A stretch of DNA of 64,000 nucleotides, taken from Streptomyces sp. NBC_01485. Its GTDB lineage: Bacteria > Actinomycetota > Actinomycetes > Streptomycetales > Streptomycetaceae. Positions within the stretch are counted from its first letter, which is position 1, and the number at the start of each line of letters is the position of its first letter. The position numbers and the translations under genes were made by a program. The notes under the pieces were generated by a model. That model worked only from the letters and a program-made list of their open reading frames with translations. It was not told the DNA's origin and searched no databases. The DNA lies in assembly GCF_036227125.1 (NCBI RefSeq), contig NZ_CP109435.1, positions 6,448,001 through 6,512,000 of the forward strand, given 5' to 3'. This document shows positions 35,521-45,245 of this stretch, piece by piece.

Positions 35521-36462
35521 ATGGGAGCCCAGCTCCGGGTCTACAAGCGTCGCATCCGATCCGTCACCGCGACCAAGAAGATCACCAAGGCGATGGAGAT
35601 GATCGCCGCCTCGCGCGTCGTCAAGGCGCAGCGCAAGGTGGCGGCCTCCGCGCCGTACGCGACCGAGCTCACCCGCGCGGTCACGGCGGTCGGCACCGGT
35701 TCGAACACGAAGCACGCGCTGACCACGCAGGCCGAGACGGTCGTGCGGTCCGCGGTGCTGCTCCTGACGAGCGACCGCGGTCTGGCCGGCGCGTTCAACT
35801 CCAACGCCATCAAGGCCGCCGAGCAGTTGACGGCGCGCCTCGAGGCCGAGGGCAAGCAGGTCGAGACGTTCATCGTCGGCCGGCGCGGCGTCGCCCACTA
35901 CAACTTCCGTGAGCGCAAGGTCACGGAGTCGTGGTCGGGCTTCACCGACGAGCCGACGTACGCGGACGCCAAGAAGGTCGCGGCCCCGCTGATCGAGGCC
36001 ATCGAGAAGGACACGGCTGACGGCGGCGTGGACGAGATCCACATCGTCTTCACCGAGTTCGTCTCGATGATGACGCAGACGGCGCTCAGCGACCGTCTGC
36101 TGCCGCTCAGCCTCGACGAGGTAGCCGCGGGCGAGACATCAGCGGCTACCGCCGCGGGGGCGCCCAAGGGCGAGATCCTTCCGCTGTACGACTTCGAGCC
36201 CTCGGCGGAGGACGTCCTCGACGCCCTTCTGCCGCGCTACGTGGAGAGCCGCGTCTACAACGCGCTTCTCCAGTCGGCCGCCTCCAAGCACGCCGCCACG
36301 CGGCGCGCGATGAAGTCGGCCACCGACAACGCGGGAGATCTCATCGAGACGCTCTCGCGGCTTGCCAACGCGGCCCGCCAGGCCGAAATCACCCAGGAAA
36401 TCAGCGAGATCGTCGGTGGCTCCGCAGCCCTGGCCGACGCGACCGCGGGGAGTGACAGGTAA
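35521..36462 (+). CDS. atpG: ATP synthase F1 subunit gamma
   Basis: 313 residues. Rotating central shaft. Conserved ends: N-terminal RRIRSVTATKKITKAMEMIAA and C-terminal AATRRAMKSATDNAGDLIETL. A short Ala/Thr/Gly-rich insertion (ETSAATAAGAPKG) lies near residue 205. Its stop TAA shares the A of the atpD start (TAATG), giving tight coupling. Confidence 0.97.
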   Translation: MGAQLRVYKRRIRSVTATKKITKAMEMIAASRVVKAQRKVAASAPYATELTRAVTAVGTGSNTKHALTTQAETVVRSAVLLLTSDRGLAGAFNSNAIKAAEQLTARLEAEGKQVETFIVGRRGVAHYNFRERKVTESWSGFTDEPTYADAKKVAAPLIEAIEKDTADGGVDEIHIVFTEFVSMMTQTALSDRLLPLSLDEVAAGETSAATAAGAPKGEILPLYDFEPSAEDVLDALLPRYVESRVYNALLQSAASKHAATRRAMKSATDNAGDLIETLSRLANAARQAEITQEISEIVGGSAALADATAGSDR

Positions 36463-37898
36463 TGACGACGACAGTTGAGACGGCCGTTGCCACGGGCCGC
36501 GTCGCCCGGGTCATCGGCCCGGTCGTCGACGTGGAATTCCCCGTCGACGCCATGCCGGAGATCTACAACGCCCTTCACGTCGAGGTGGCCGACCCGGCCC
36601 TTGCCGGCGAGAAGAAGACGCTGACCCTGGAGGTCGCCCAGCACCTGGGTGACGGCATGGTCCGCACCATCTCGATGCAGCCCACCGACGGTCTGGTCCG
36701 CCAGGCCGCCGTCACCAACACCGGCACGGGCATCACCGTCCCGGTCGGCGACTTCACCAAGGGCAAGGTGTTCAACACCCTCGGTGAGGTGCTGAACGTC
36801 GACGAGAAGTACGAGGGCGAGCGCTGGTCCATCCACCGCAAGGCCCCGCGCTTCGACGAGCTCGAGTCGAAGACCGAGATGTTCGAGACCGGCGTCAAGG
36901 TCATCGACCTGCTCACCCCGTACGTCAAGGGTGGCAAGATCGGCCTGTTCGGCGGTGCCGGCGTCGGCAAGACGGTGCTCATCCAGGAGATGATCTACCG
37001 CGTCGCCAACAACCACGACGGTGTCTCCGTGTTCGCCGGTGTCGGCGAGCGCACCCGTGAGGGCAACGACCTCATCGAGGAGATGGCCGACTCGGGCGTC
37101 ATCGACAAGACCGCCCTGGTCTTCGGTCAGATGGACGAGCCCCCGGGCACCCGTCTGCGCGTGGCCCTCGCGGGTCTGACCATGGCGGAGTACTTCCGCG
37201 ATGTGCAGAAGCAGGACGTGCTGTTCTTCATCGACAACATCTTCCGCTTCACGCAGGCCGGTTCCGAGGTCTCGACCCTGCTCGGCCGTATGCCCTCCGC
37301 GGTGGGCTACCAGCCGAACCTGGCCGACGAGATGGGTCTCCTCCAGGAGCGCATCACCTCGACCCGTGGTCACTCGATCACCTCGATGCAGGCGATCTAC
37401 GTCCCCGCGGACGACCTGACCGACCCGGCCCCGGCCACCACCTTCGCCCACCTCGACGCGACGACGGTTCTCTCCCGTCCGATCTCCGAGAAGGGCATCT
37501 ACCCGGCCGTGGACCCGCTGGACTCCACGTCCCGCATCCTGGACCCGCGCTACATCGCGGCGGACCACTACAACACCGCCATGCGCGTCAAGACGGTGCT
37601 GCAGAAGTACAAGGACCTCCAGGACATCATCGCCATCCTCGGCATCGACGAGCTCGGCGAGGAGGACAAGCTCACCGTCCACCGCGCCCGTCGCGTGGAG
37701 CGCTTCCTGTCCCAGAACACCCACGTCGCCAAGCAGTTCACCGGCGTCGACGGGTCGGACGTCCCGCTGGACGAGTCGATCGTGGCGTTCAACGCGATCA
37801 TCGACGGCGAGTACGACCACTTCCCGGAGCAGGCGTTCTTCCTGTGCGGTGGCATCGAGGACCTCAAGGCCAACGCCAAGGAGCTGGGCGTCTCCTGA
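36462..37898 (+). CDS. atpD: ATP synthase F1 subunit beta
   Basis: 478 residues. Catalytic subunit. Walker A GGAGVGKTVLI (about residue 165), the catalytic Glu in GVGERTREGNDL, Walker B VLFFIDNIFRFTQAG, and the late ALVFGQMDEPPG segment. It overlaps atpG by one base. A strong hairpin lies between it and atpC. Confidence 0.98.
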   Translation: MTTTVETAVATGRVARVIGPVVDVEFPVDAMPEIYNALHVEVADPALAGEKKTLTLEVAQHLGDGMVRTISMQPTDGLVRQAAVTNTGTGITVPVGDFTKGKVFNTLGEVLNVDEKYEGERWSIHRKAPRFDELESKTEMFETGVKVIDLLTPYVKGGKIGLFGGAGVGKTVLIQEMIYRVANNHDGVSVFAGVGERTREGNDLIEEMADSGVIDKTALVFGQMDEPPGTRLRVALAGLTMAEYFRDVQKQDVLFFIDNIFRFTQAGSEVSTLLGRMPSAVGYQPNLADEMGLLQERITSTRGHSITSMQAIYVPADDLTDPAPATTFAHLDATTVLSRPISEKGIYPAVDPLDSTSRILDPRYIAADHYNTAMRVKTVLQKYKDLQDIIAILGIDELGEEDKLTVHRARRVERFLSQNTHVAKQFTGVDGSDVPLDESIVAFNAIIDGEYDHFPEQAFFLCGGIEDLKANAKELGVS

Positions 37899-37936
37899 AC
37901 CCGGAGCTGAAGAGTTCCGAGTTCTGAAACTCGTGT

Positions 37937-37963
37937 GAGGGGGCGGGCGCGTCCCGCCCCCTC
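37937..37963 (+). terminator. Hairpin between atpD and atpC (attenuator or stabiliser)
   Basis: Perfect 11-bp stem GAGGGGGCGGG/CCCGCCCCCTC with a CGCGT loop, 38 bases after atpD. Since atpC follows 69 bases later without an evident strong promoter, this probably lowers atpC transcription or protects the 3' end of the upstream message. Confidence 0.7.
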
Positions 37964-38031
37964 TCCCACGCCTACTAGACTTGTAACCAACACCCGGCAG
38001 AACCCGCCGGGTGGTGACCCGAGGAGCCACC

Positions 38032-38406
38032 TTGGCTGCTGAGCTGCACGTCGCGCTGGTCGCGGCCGACCGAGAGGTCTGGTCCGGCGAGGCCACCCTG
38101 GTCGTCGCGCGCACCACGTCCGGCGACATCGGCGTCATGCCCGGTCACCAGCCGCTGCTCGGTGTGCTGGAGTCGGGCCCGGTGACCATCCGTACGAGTG
38201 ATGGTGGAACGGTCGTCGCCGCTGTGCACGGCGGTTTCATCTCGTTCGCCGACAACAAGCTGTCGCTGCTGGCCGAGATCGCCGAGCTGTCGGACGAGAT
38301 CGACGTCCAGCGCGTGGAGCGAGAGCTCGAGCGCGCGAAGGCGGAGGGCGATGCCGCCGCCGAGCGCCGCGCCGACGTACGACTGCGTGCGGCGACGACG
38401 CGCTGA
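38032..38406 (+). CDS. atpC: ATP synthase F1 subunit epsilon
   Basis: 124 residues. N-terminal beta-sandwich (ELHVALVAADREVWSGEATLVVA, GDIGVMPGHQPLLGVL) and a C-terminal helical hairpin (VERELERAKAEGDAAAERR). It couples the shaft to the c-ring and limits ATP hydrolysis. TTG start at 38032 with GAGGAG 5 bases upstream; a weak start codon plus the preceding hairpin fits low-level synthesis of epsilon. Confidence 0.95.
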   Translation: MAAELHVALVAADREVWSGEATLVVARTTSGDIGVMPGHQPLLGVLESGPVTIRTSDGGTVVAAVHGGFISFADNKLSLLAEIAELSDEIDVQRVERELERAKAEGDAAAERRADVRLRAATTR

Positions 38407-38430
38407 CCCGCGCGAGCCTGTATGACGTCA

Positions 38431-38478
38431 CTCAGCCGCGGTCGGCTCCGGAGCAATCCGGAGCCGACCGCGGCTGAG
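38431..38478 (+). terminator. Terminator of the ATP synthase operon
   Basis: Perfect 22-bp stem (38431-38452 with 38457-38478) capped by a GCAA tetraloop, 24 bp after atpC. Followed by an AT-rich stretch with TTTTTT (38491-38496). Confidence 0.93.
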
Positions 38479-38557
38479 GCAGATATGGATGTTTTTTCCG
38501 TTCCGTGACCTAAATTTACCCGTGTTCGGCATCTAGGAGACGAGGAGGTCGGTGTCG

Positions 38558-39004
38558 ATGGTCCTCGCTCTGACTGTGTGCGGAATCATCGTGGCCCTGG
38601 TCGCGCTGGGGCTTTTCGTCTTCGGTCTGCGCCGCAGACTCATCCAGCGCTCCGGCGGTACCTTCGACTGCTCCCTGCGCTGGGACGTGCCCGAGAAACC
38701 GGACACCAGCGGAAAAGGCTGGAGCTACGGCGTCGCCCGCTACAACGGCGACCGCATCGAGTGGTACCGCGTCTTCTCCTACGCCTACCGCCCGCGCCGC
38801 GTCCTGGAGCGCGGCTCGATCGAGGTGGCCGGCCGCCGTCTCCCCGAGGGCGAGGAGGAGTTGGCGCTGCTGTCCGACGCCGTCGTCCTGGTCTGTCTGC
38901 ACCGGGGCACGCGCCTCGAACTCGCCATGAGCGAAGACGCGCTGACCGGTTTTCTCGCGTGGCTGGAGGCAGCCCCGCCCGGACAGCGCGTGAATGTGGC
39001 GTAG
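38558..39004 (+). CDS. DUF2550 family membrane-anchored protein
   Basis: 148 residues. One N-terminal membrane helix (ALTVCGIIVALVALGLFVFGLRRR), then a soluble domain with GGTFDCSLRWD, WSYGVARYNGDRIEWYRVFSY and RPRRVLERGSIEVAGRR. This is the DUF2550 family found beside the ATP synthase operon in actinobacteria; its role is unknown. ATG at 38558 has GAGGAGG 9 bases upstream; GTG at 38552 is possible. It has its own promoter region after the atp terminator. Confidence 0.9.
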   Translation: MVLALTVCGIIVALVALGLFVFGLRRRLIQRSGGTFDCSLRWDVPEKPDTSGKGWSYGVARYNGDRIEWYRVFSYAYRPRRVLERGSIEVAGRRLPEGEEELALLSDAVVLVCLHRGTRLELAMSEDALTGFLAWLEAAPPGQRVNVA

Positions 39005-39020
39005 CCGCATTCACGCGCTG

Positions 39021-39055
39021 GGTGGGGGTCCCCCCCGGACGAAGTCTGGGGGAGC
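39021..39055. repeat. G/C hairpin repeat, long copy (also convergent terminator)
   Basis: GGTGGGGGTCCCCCC and TCTGGGGGAGC blocks, as at 18089, with about 9 extra bases (CGGACGAAG region) that give a 9-bp stem around a GAA loop (39032-39052). It lies between two converging genes. Confidence 0.75.
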
Positions 39056-39079
39056 GTCAACGTCGCGTAGCCAACTCTC

Positions 39080-40915
<1,836 letters not shown>

Positions 40916-40985
40916 CCGGCGTCTCCTCGGGGGGAGTTGGGGGGAGTCGGGGGCGTGGCTGAGCCTTCACGCCCGCAGTGCCGCG

Positions 40986-41027
40986 AGAATAGAAAGGTCT
41001 GGACCATTGGTCAATAGGTCTGGACCA
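40986..41027 (-). promoter_or_regulatory. Chitinase promoter with two 12-bp direct repeats
   Basis: On the minus strand: -35 TTGACC (41014-41009), 17-bp spacer, -10 TATTCT (40991-40986). Two copies of TGGTCCAGACCT (41027-41016 and 41006-40995), 21 bp apart, flank and overlap the -35 element; the second fills most of the spacer. This 12-bp repeat is known from Streptomyces chitinase promoters, where it is needed for chitin induction and glucose repression, and it resembles the DasR site. Confidence 0.88.
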
Positions 41028-41043
41028 CCTCGTCGTTGGCGCT

Positions 41044-41694
41044 CTAGATCCCCAACTCCTGTGCCAGCACCGCTGCTTGGACCCGGCTGCGCAGTTCCAG
41101 CTTCCCCAGCAGCCGGCTGACGTGCGTCTTCACCGTCGCCTCCGCCATGTCGAGGCGCTCGGCGATCCCCGCGTTGGGCATGCCCTCGCCGAGACAGGCC
41201 AGGACCTCGCGCTCGCGCCGGGTGAGGGTGTCGAGGACGGCGGGGTCGGCCCTCGGCCCCCGTACCGGCTTCGCGGCGAACTCGGCGATCAGCCGGCGGG
41301 TCACGGCCGGGGCGATCATCCCCTCCCCGGCCGCCACCGTGCGGACCGCCGCCAGGAGATCCCTCGCCTCCGTGTTCTTCAGCAGGAACCCGGCCGCGCC
41401 CGCTCGCAGCGCGCCGAACACGTACTCGTCGAGGTCGAAGGTGGTCAGCACCAGGACGTCGGCGAGGCCCTCCTCGACGACCAGCCGGGTCGCCGACACC
41501 CCGTCCAGGCGCGGCATCTGAATGTCCATCAGGACCAGATCGGGCGTCAACTCGCGGGCCAGGGCCACCGCCTGCTCCCCGTCCGCCGCCTCGCCGACCA
41601 CCTCGATGTCGGGCGCGCTGCCCAGGATGAGGACGAGCCCGGCGCGCACGGCCGACTGGTCCTCGGCGACCAGGACACGGATGACGGAGCTCAT
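41044..41694 (-). CDS. LuxR-type response regulator
   Basis: 216 residues. Receiver domain with phospho-Asp57 in LVLMDIQMP and Lys in FLLKNTE; C-terminal LuxR helix-turn-helix (LTRREREVLACLGEGMPNAGIAERL, about residues 152-215). Its ATG overlaps the stop of the kinase gene by 4 bases, so they form one operon and a cognate pair. The target genes cannot be told; the adjacent chitinase promoter is only a possibility. Confidence 0.95.
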   Translation of the reverse strand: MSSVIRVLVAEDQSAVRAGLVLILGSAPDIEVVGEAADGEQAVALARELTPDLVLMDIQMPRLDGVSATRLVVEEGLADVLVLTTFDLDEYVFGALRAGAAGFLLKNTEARDLLAAVRTVAAGEGMIAPAVTRRLIAEFAAKPVRGPRADPAVLDTLTRREREVLACLGEGMPNAGIAERLDMAEATVKTHVSRLLGKLELRSRVQAAVLAQELGI

Positions 41695-42875
41695 GCGGGC
41701 TCTCCTTCCACGAGGGGGAATGTGGCGCGTACCGTCCAGTGGGCGCCCTCGGGCCCGGCGTCGAACGTGCCGCCCAGCAGCGCCGCCCGCTCCCGCATCC
41801 CGATGAGCCCGGCCCCCGAACCCGGGGCGCGCGGCCCGTCCCGGTGGCCGTAGGGGCTGCGCACCCGTACGTCGAGCACGCCGTCGCGCTGGGCGAGGGC
41901 GACGGTGACCCGGCCGGGGGGCGCGTGTTTCAGGGCGTTGGTCAGCGACTCCTGGACGATGCGGTAGGCGGCGAGTTCGACGGGGGCGGGGACCCGGCCG
42001 TGCTCGGCGTGCAGGGCGACGTCCAGGCCGTTGGCGCGGGCGCCGCCGACGAGGGCCTCCAGGCCGTCGAGGGTGGGAGCGGCGGCGGGCTCGTGGTCCT
42101 CGCTGCCGTCGCGCAGGATCCCGATCAGCCGCCGCATCTCCGCGAGCCCCTCGACGCTGTTCTCGCGGATGACGGACAGGGCCTGCCGGGAGGTGTCCGG
42201 TTCGTCGATCGAGAGGGCCGCCGTCGAGTGGATGGCGATCGCGGACAGGTGGTTGGCGACCATGTCGTGCAACTCCCGTGCCATCCGCGCCCGTTCGGAC
42301 GTGACGGCCTGGGCCCGGTCTATCTCCGCGAGCAGCGCCGTCTGTTCGGCGCGCAGCCGGGCGGCCTCGGCGGCGTCACGGTGGTTGCGGACGATCCAGC
42401 CGGTGGCGGCGGGCCCGTAGGCCACGATGCCGACGACCACGCCGATCAGCAGCGTCTCCGGCTCCCGCCACACCGCGAACGGCACCAGCGTCCCGGCGAC
42501 CGTGAGCAGTCCGGTGATCCACTGGATGCGCCGGGCCGACGCGAGCGGCCCGTACAGGACGGCCGCGTACATGAGGTCGGTGAACATCAGGACCGTGACC
42601 ACGCTGCCCTGGGTGAGGGTGTCCAGGACGATCGCGGCCGTGCCGACCAGCAGGGCCGTGCGCGGCGCGACCCGGCGCAGCACCTCGCAGCCGGCCATCA
42701 CGCAGAGCGCCGCCAGGACCGGCCAGGGGCCGTCGAAGAGCACGATCGGCTCGTCGGCCGGCCGGGTGCTCAGCCCGAGGACCACCAGCAGCAGGCCGCC
42801 GAGCATCCCGCCGACCGCGACGTACACGTCGAATCGGTGCGGGCGGGGCAGTCGTCGTACGGCCATGCCCTCCAT
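41691..42875 (-). CDS. Sensor histidine kinase (HisKA_3 type)
   Basis: 394 residues. The N-terminal 165 residues contain four or five membrane helices with almost no outside loop, so it probably senses something in the membrane. The dimerisation domain carries the phospho-His203 in RMARELHDMVANHLS; the HATPase end has ALKHAPPGRVTVAL and GAGLIGMRERAALLGG. Start uncertain between 42875 and 42866. Partner is the overlapping LuxR-type regulator. Confidence 0.94.
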   Translation of the reverse strand: MEGMAVRRLPRPHRFDVYVAVGGMLGGLLLVVLGLSTRPADEPIVLFDGPWPVLAALCVMAGCEVLRRVAPRTALLVGTAAIVLDTLTQGSVVTVLMFTDLMYAAVLYGPLASARRIQWITGLLTVAGTLVPFAVWREPETLLIGVVVGIVAYGPAATGWIVRNHRDAAEAARLRAEQTALLAEIDRAQAVTSERARMARELHDMVANHLSAIAIHSTAALSIDEPDTSRQALSVIRENSVEGLAEMRRLIGILRDGSEDHEPAAAPTLDGLEALVGGARANGLDVALHAEHGRVPAPVELAAYRIVQESLTNALKHAPPGRVTVALAQRDGVLDVRVRSPYGHRDGPRAPGSGAGLIGMRERAALLGGTFDAGPEGAHWTVRATFPLVEGEPA

Positions 42876-43029
42876 CCAACACGCCCCGCGCCCCGGCCGC
42901 CTGCTCCCCGGGAACGGTCCCGAACTGCATCTTTCGATGTACCGCGACGGACCGCGACCTCGTCACCGCCGGCGACGAGACGCGCTCCCGCGCACGGGAG
43001 CCTGGGAGGGTGAACGAGAGGAGCGGACT

Positions 43030-43599
43030 GTGATCGTCGGACTGATCATCGCGTGCGAGGTGGCCTTCTGGGTGCTGCTGGCCGCCGGGCTGGCCTTCCG
43101 GTACGTGTTCCGGATGCCGCGGCTGGGCCTGGCCCTGCTGCTGTGCGAGCCGCTGCTGGAGATCGTGCTGTTCGCCGTGACCGCGATCGACCTCAAGAAC
43201 GGCGCCGAGCCGGACTGGCGGCACGGCCTCGCCGCCGTCTACATCGGCTTCACCGTCGGCCTCGGCCACTCCACCGTCAAGTGGGCCGACGCCCGCGTCG
43301 CCCACCGCTTCGCCGGCGGCCCGCCGCCCGTGAAGCCGCCGAAGTACGGCATGGCCCGCGCCGTCCACGAGTGGAAGGTCGCGGCCCGCTGGACCGTCGC
43401 CGCGCTGGTCGCCGTCGGCCTGCTCCAGGCAGCCGCCTGGTACGTCGGCGGGGACGGCGACATCGGCTCGCTGCGGGCGTGGCAGCAGCGGATGCTGTTC
43501 GTCATCGGCATCAACGTCGTCATCGCCGCGAGCTACACCCTCTTCCCGAAGAGGCGGCCGAAGGGCGACGCGCGACGGGAACCGGCCAAGATGCGCTAA
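43030..43599 (+). CDS. Membrane protein of unknown function, four helices
   Basis: 189 residues with four hydrophobic helices (VGLIIACEVAFWVLLAAGL, LALLLCEPLLEIVLFAVTAI, WTVAALVAVGLLQAAAWYV, MLFVIGINVVIAASYTLF). It has a conserved-looking DLKNGAEPDWRHGLAAVYIGFTVG loop. I do not recognise a function. GTG at 43030 with GAGAGGAG upstream. Its TAA overlaps the end of a copied gene fragment on the other strand. Confidence 0.75.
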   Translation: MIVGLIIACEVAFWVLLAAGLAFRYVFRMPRLGLALLLCEPLLEIVLFAVTAIDLKNGAEPDWRHGLAAVYIGFTVGLGHSTVKWADARVAHRFAGGPPPVKPPKYGMARAVHEWKVAARWTVAALVAVGLLQAAAWYVGGDGDIGSLRAWQQRMLFVIGINVVIAASYTLFPKRRPKGDARREPAKMR

Positions 43600-43661
43600 C
43601 GCTCCCCGCCCGGCACCCAGAGCACGTCCCCGACCGCCTTGTTGGCCGTGCGCGCCAGGAT
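43596..43661 (-). pseudogene. Second copy of the C-terminal end of the cobalamin adenosyltransferase gene
   Basis: 22 codons reading ILARTANKAVGDVLWVPGGER-stop, compared with ILARTANRDLGDVLWVPGGER-stop at the end of the intact gene starting 50 bp away. 18 of 21 residues agree, but many third positions differ, so it is not a fresh duplication. No start; homology ends at 43661, just before a G/C hairpin. Confidence 0.85.
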
Positions 43662-43671
43662 GCTGCATGTT

Positions 43672-43704
43672 CCGGGGGGCAACCCCCGGCCCCCCGGCCG
43701 GGGG
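43672..43704. terminator. Double hairpin between converging genes
   Basis: CCGGGGG-GCAA-CCCCCGG (43672-43689) and CCCCCGG/CCGGGGG (43691-43704). It separates the intact adenosyltransferase gene from its tail copy and could terminate both neighbours. Confidence 0.65.
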
Positions 43705-43713
43705 CGAGTCTCC

Positions 43714-44286
43714 TCAGCGTTCGCCGCCAGGAACCCACAAGACGTCTCCCAGATCGCGGTTGGCCGTGCGCGCCAAGATGAACAGCAGGTCCGAGAGGCG
43801 GTTGAGGTAGGTCGCCGTGAGGGGGTTCATCACCTCGCCGTGCGCCTCCAGGGCGGCCCAGGTGGAGCGTTCGGCCCGCCGGACGACCGTGCAGGCGTGG
43901 TGGAGCAGGGCCGCGCCCGGGGTGCCGCCGGGGAGGATGAACGAGCGGAGCTTCTCCACCTGCTCGTTGAAGTGGTCGCAGTCCGCCTCCAGCCGGTCGA
44001 TGTAGAACTGCTCCACCCTCAGGGGCGGGAACTCCGGGTTCTCCACCACCGGCGTCGACAGGTCGGCGCCCACGTCGAACAGGTCGTTCTGGACGCGGGT
44101 GAGGACCTTGACGACCTCCTCGTCGAGCCCGCCCAGCGCGATCGCCGTGCCGAGCACCGCGTTCGCCTCGTTGGCGTCGGCGTACGCGGCGATCCTGAGG
44201 TCGGTCTTGGCGACCCGGCTCATGTCCCCGAGGTTGGTGGTGCCCTTGTCGCCGGTCTTCGTATAGATGCGCGTCAGATTGACCAT
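43714..44286 (-). CDS. Cob(I)alamin adenosyltransferase, PduO type
   Basis: 190 residues. Transfers adenosyl from ATP to cob(I)alamin to make coenzyme B12, needed for example by methylmalonyl-CoA mutase. The N-terminal ATP loop IYTKTGDKGTTNLGDMSRVAKTD, RVQNDLFDVGADLSTP, and the helix CTVVRRAERSTWAAL with ATYLNRLSDLLFILAR are all there. The ATG at 44286 fits the family. It supports the methylmalonyl-CoA genes at the far end of this window. The end of the gene is copied at 43596. Confidence 0.95.
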   Translation of the reverse strand: MVNLTRIYTKTGDKGTTNLGDMSRVAKTDLRIAAYADANEANAVLGTAIALGGLDEEVVKVLTRVQNDLFDVGADLSTPVVENPEFPPLRVEQFYIDRLEADCDHFNEQVEKLRSFILPGGTPGAALLHHACTVVRRAERSTWAALEAHGEVMNPLTATYLNRLSDLLFILARTANRDLGDVLWVPGGER

Positions 44287-44672
44287 GCGGCCAATCTAGA
44301 CCGATCGGACGCCGCCACCAATCGGTGGGAACAGGCTTGAAACGGACAGTAATTGACTACGTGACCGGCGTCTCACCCCCTGAGACGTGAGACGCGTTAC
44401 TAAGCGGTCACACAGTGCCCGCCCGAGCGCTAATCTCCCGCCCAGAGTCACGCTGATGCGCCGGATGGCTGACGCCGGTGACATCGGACGCGTGAGCGGG
44501 CAGGGCTTCTCCAGGGCACCGAAACCGCACAGGCCCCACGGGCCTCACCCCTGCGGGTGAATTCGGTATCGGTTCGCTCACAGACGGCAACCTCCGACCG
44601 CTTCGCGCAGTCAGAGGATGCAACACCGGACACCACACCGCGGAGCACGAGACGCACGCTTAGGGGAGCGCT
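44287..44672. other. 386-bp divergent control region
   Basis: No gene seen. It holds the promoters of the adenosyltransferase (left) and the STAS gene (right). An inverted repeat GCGTCTCAC-N10-GTGAGACGC lies at 44368-44395 after an AATTGACTAC that could be a -35 element. Confidence 0.5.
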
Positions 44673-44996
44673 ATGCACATCAGGGGCGACCACGTCGAGC
44701 TGGTCGTCGGGGGCCGCCTCGACGTGCGCAGCGCGGCTGACGCCCGTACGGCCCTGCACACGGCCGTCGACGACGGAGTCGGCGACCTGGTGCTGGACCT
44801 GTCGGAGCTGGACTTCTGGGACGCCACCGGACTCGGCGTCATCATGGGCGTCCACCGACGGGCCGGCCGCTGCGGCCGGCGACTGGTGCTGCGTGGCGTA
44901 CCTCCGCAGATGCAACGCCTGCTGGTGGCCACCCGGCTGCACCGGATCCTCGCCATCGAGGGCGGCATCGGCGTGGAGTCCCTGCCCCGCGTGTGA
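44673..44996 (+). CDS. STAS-domain anti-sigma factor antagonist
   Basis: 107 residues, one STAS domain (GGRLDVRSAADARTAL, LVLDLSELDFWDATGLGVIMG). Such proteins bind anti-sigma kinases and free a sigma factor when unphosphorylated. The phosphorylated residue, normally Ser, is Thr52 here (DATG), still a possible kinase target. No kinase or sigma gene is adjacent. The next gene on the strand, 249 bp on, is a large NTPase-like protein. Confidence 0.9.
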   Translation: MHIRGDHVELVVGGRLDVRSAADARTALHTAVDDGVGDLVLDLSELDFWDATGLGVIMGVHRRAGRCGRRLVLRGVPPQMQRLLVATRLHRILAIEGGIGVESLPRV

Positions 44997-45245
44997 CCCA
45001 CAGAGGGCGTGGCCTGCGGCGGACGCCCCGCGTCGGCCCGCGTGCGGCGGGCGCAATCCTCACGAGACCGTGACGGTTCGGGCGGCCCGGCACCCCGGGC
45101 TGTCGTAGATACTGTGCGAAGGTTTACGGTTCGTCTGCCCGCCGCCCTCAGCCTTCGAGCGGGCACCGGACCAGAAGCGACAGCGCAGTGTGCAGCAAGG
45201 CCGGGAGGGGCTACCGCCACACGACGCTTTTGGGGGGCTAGACCT

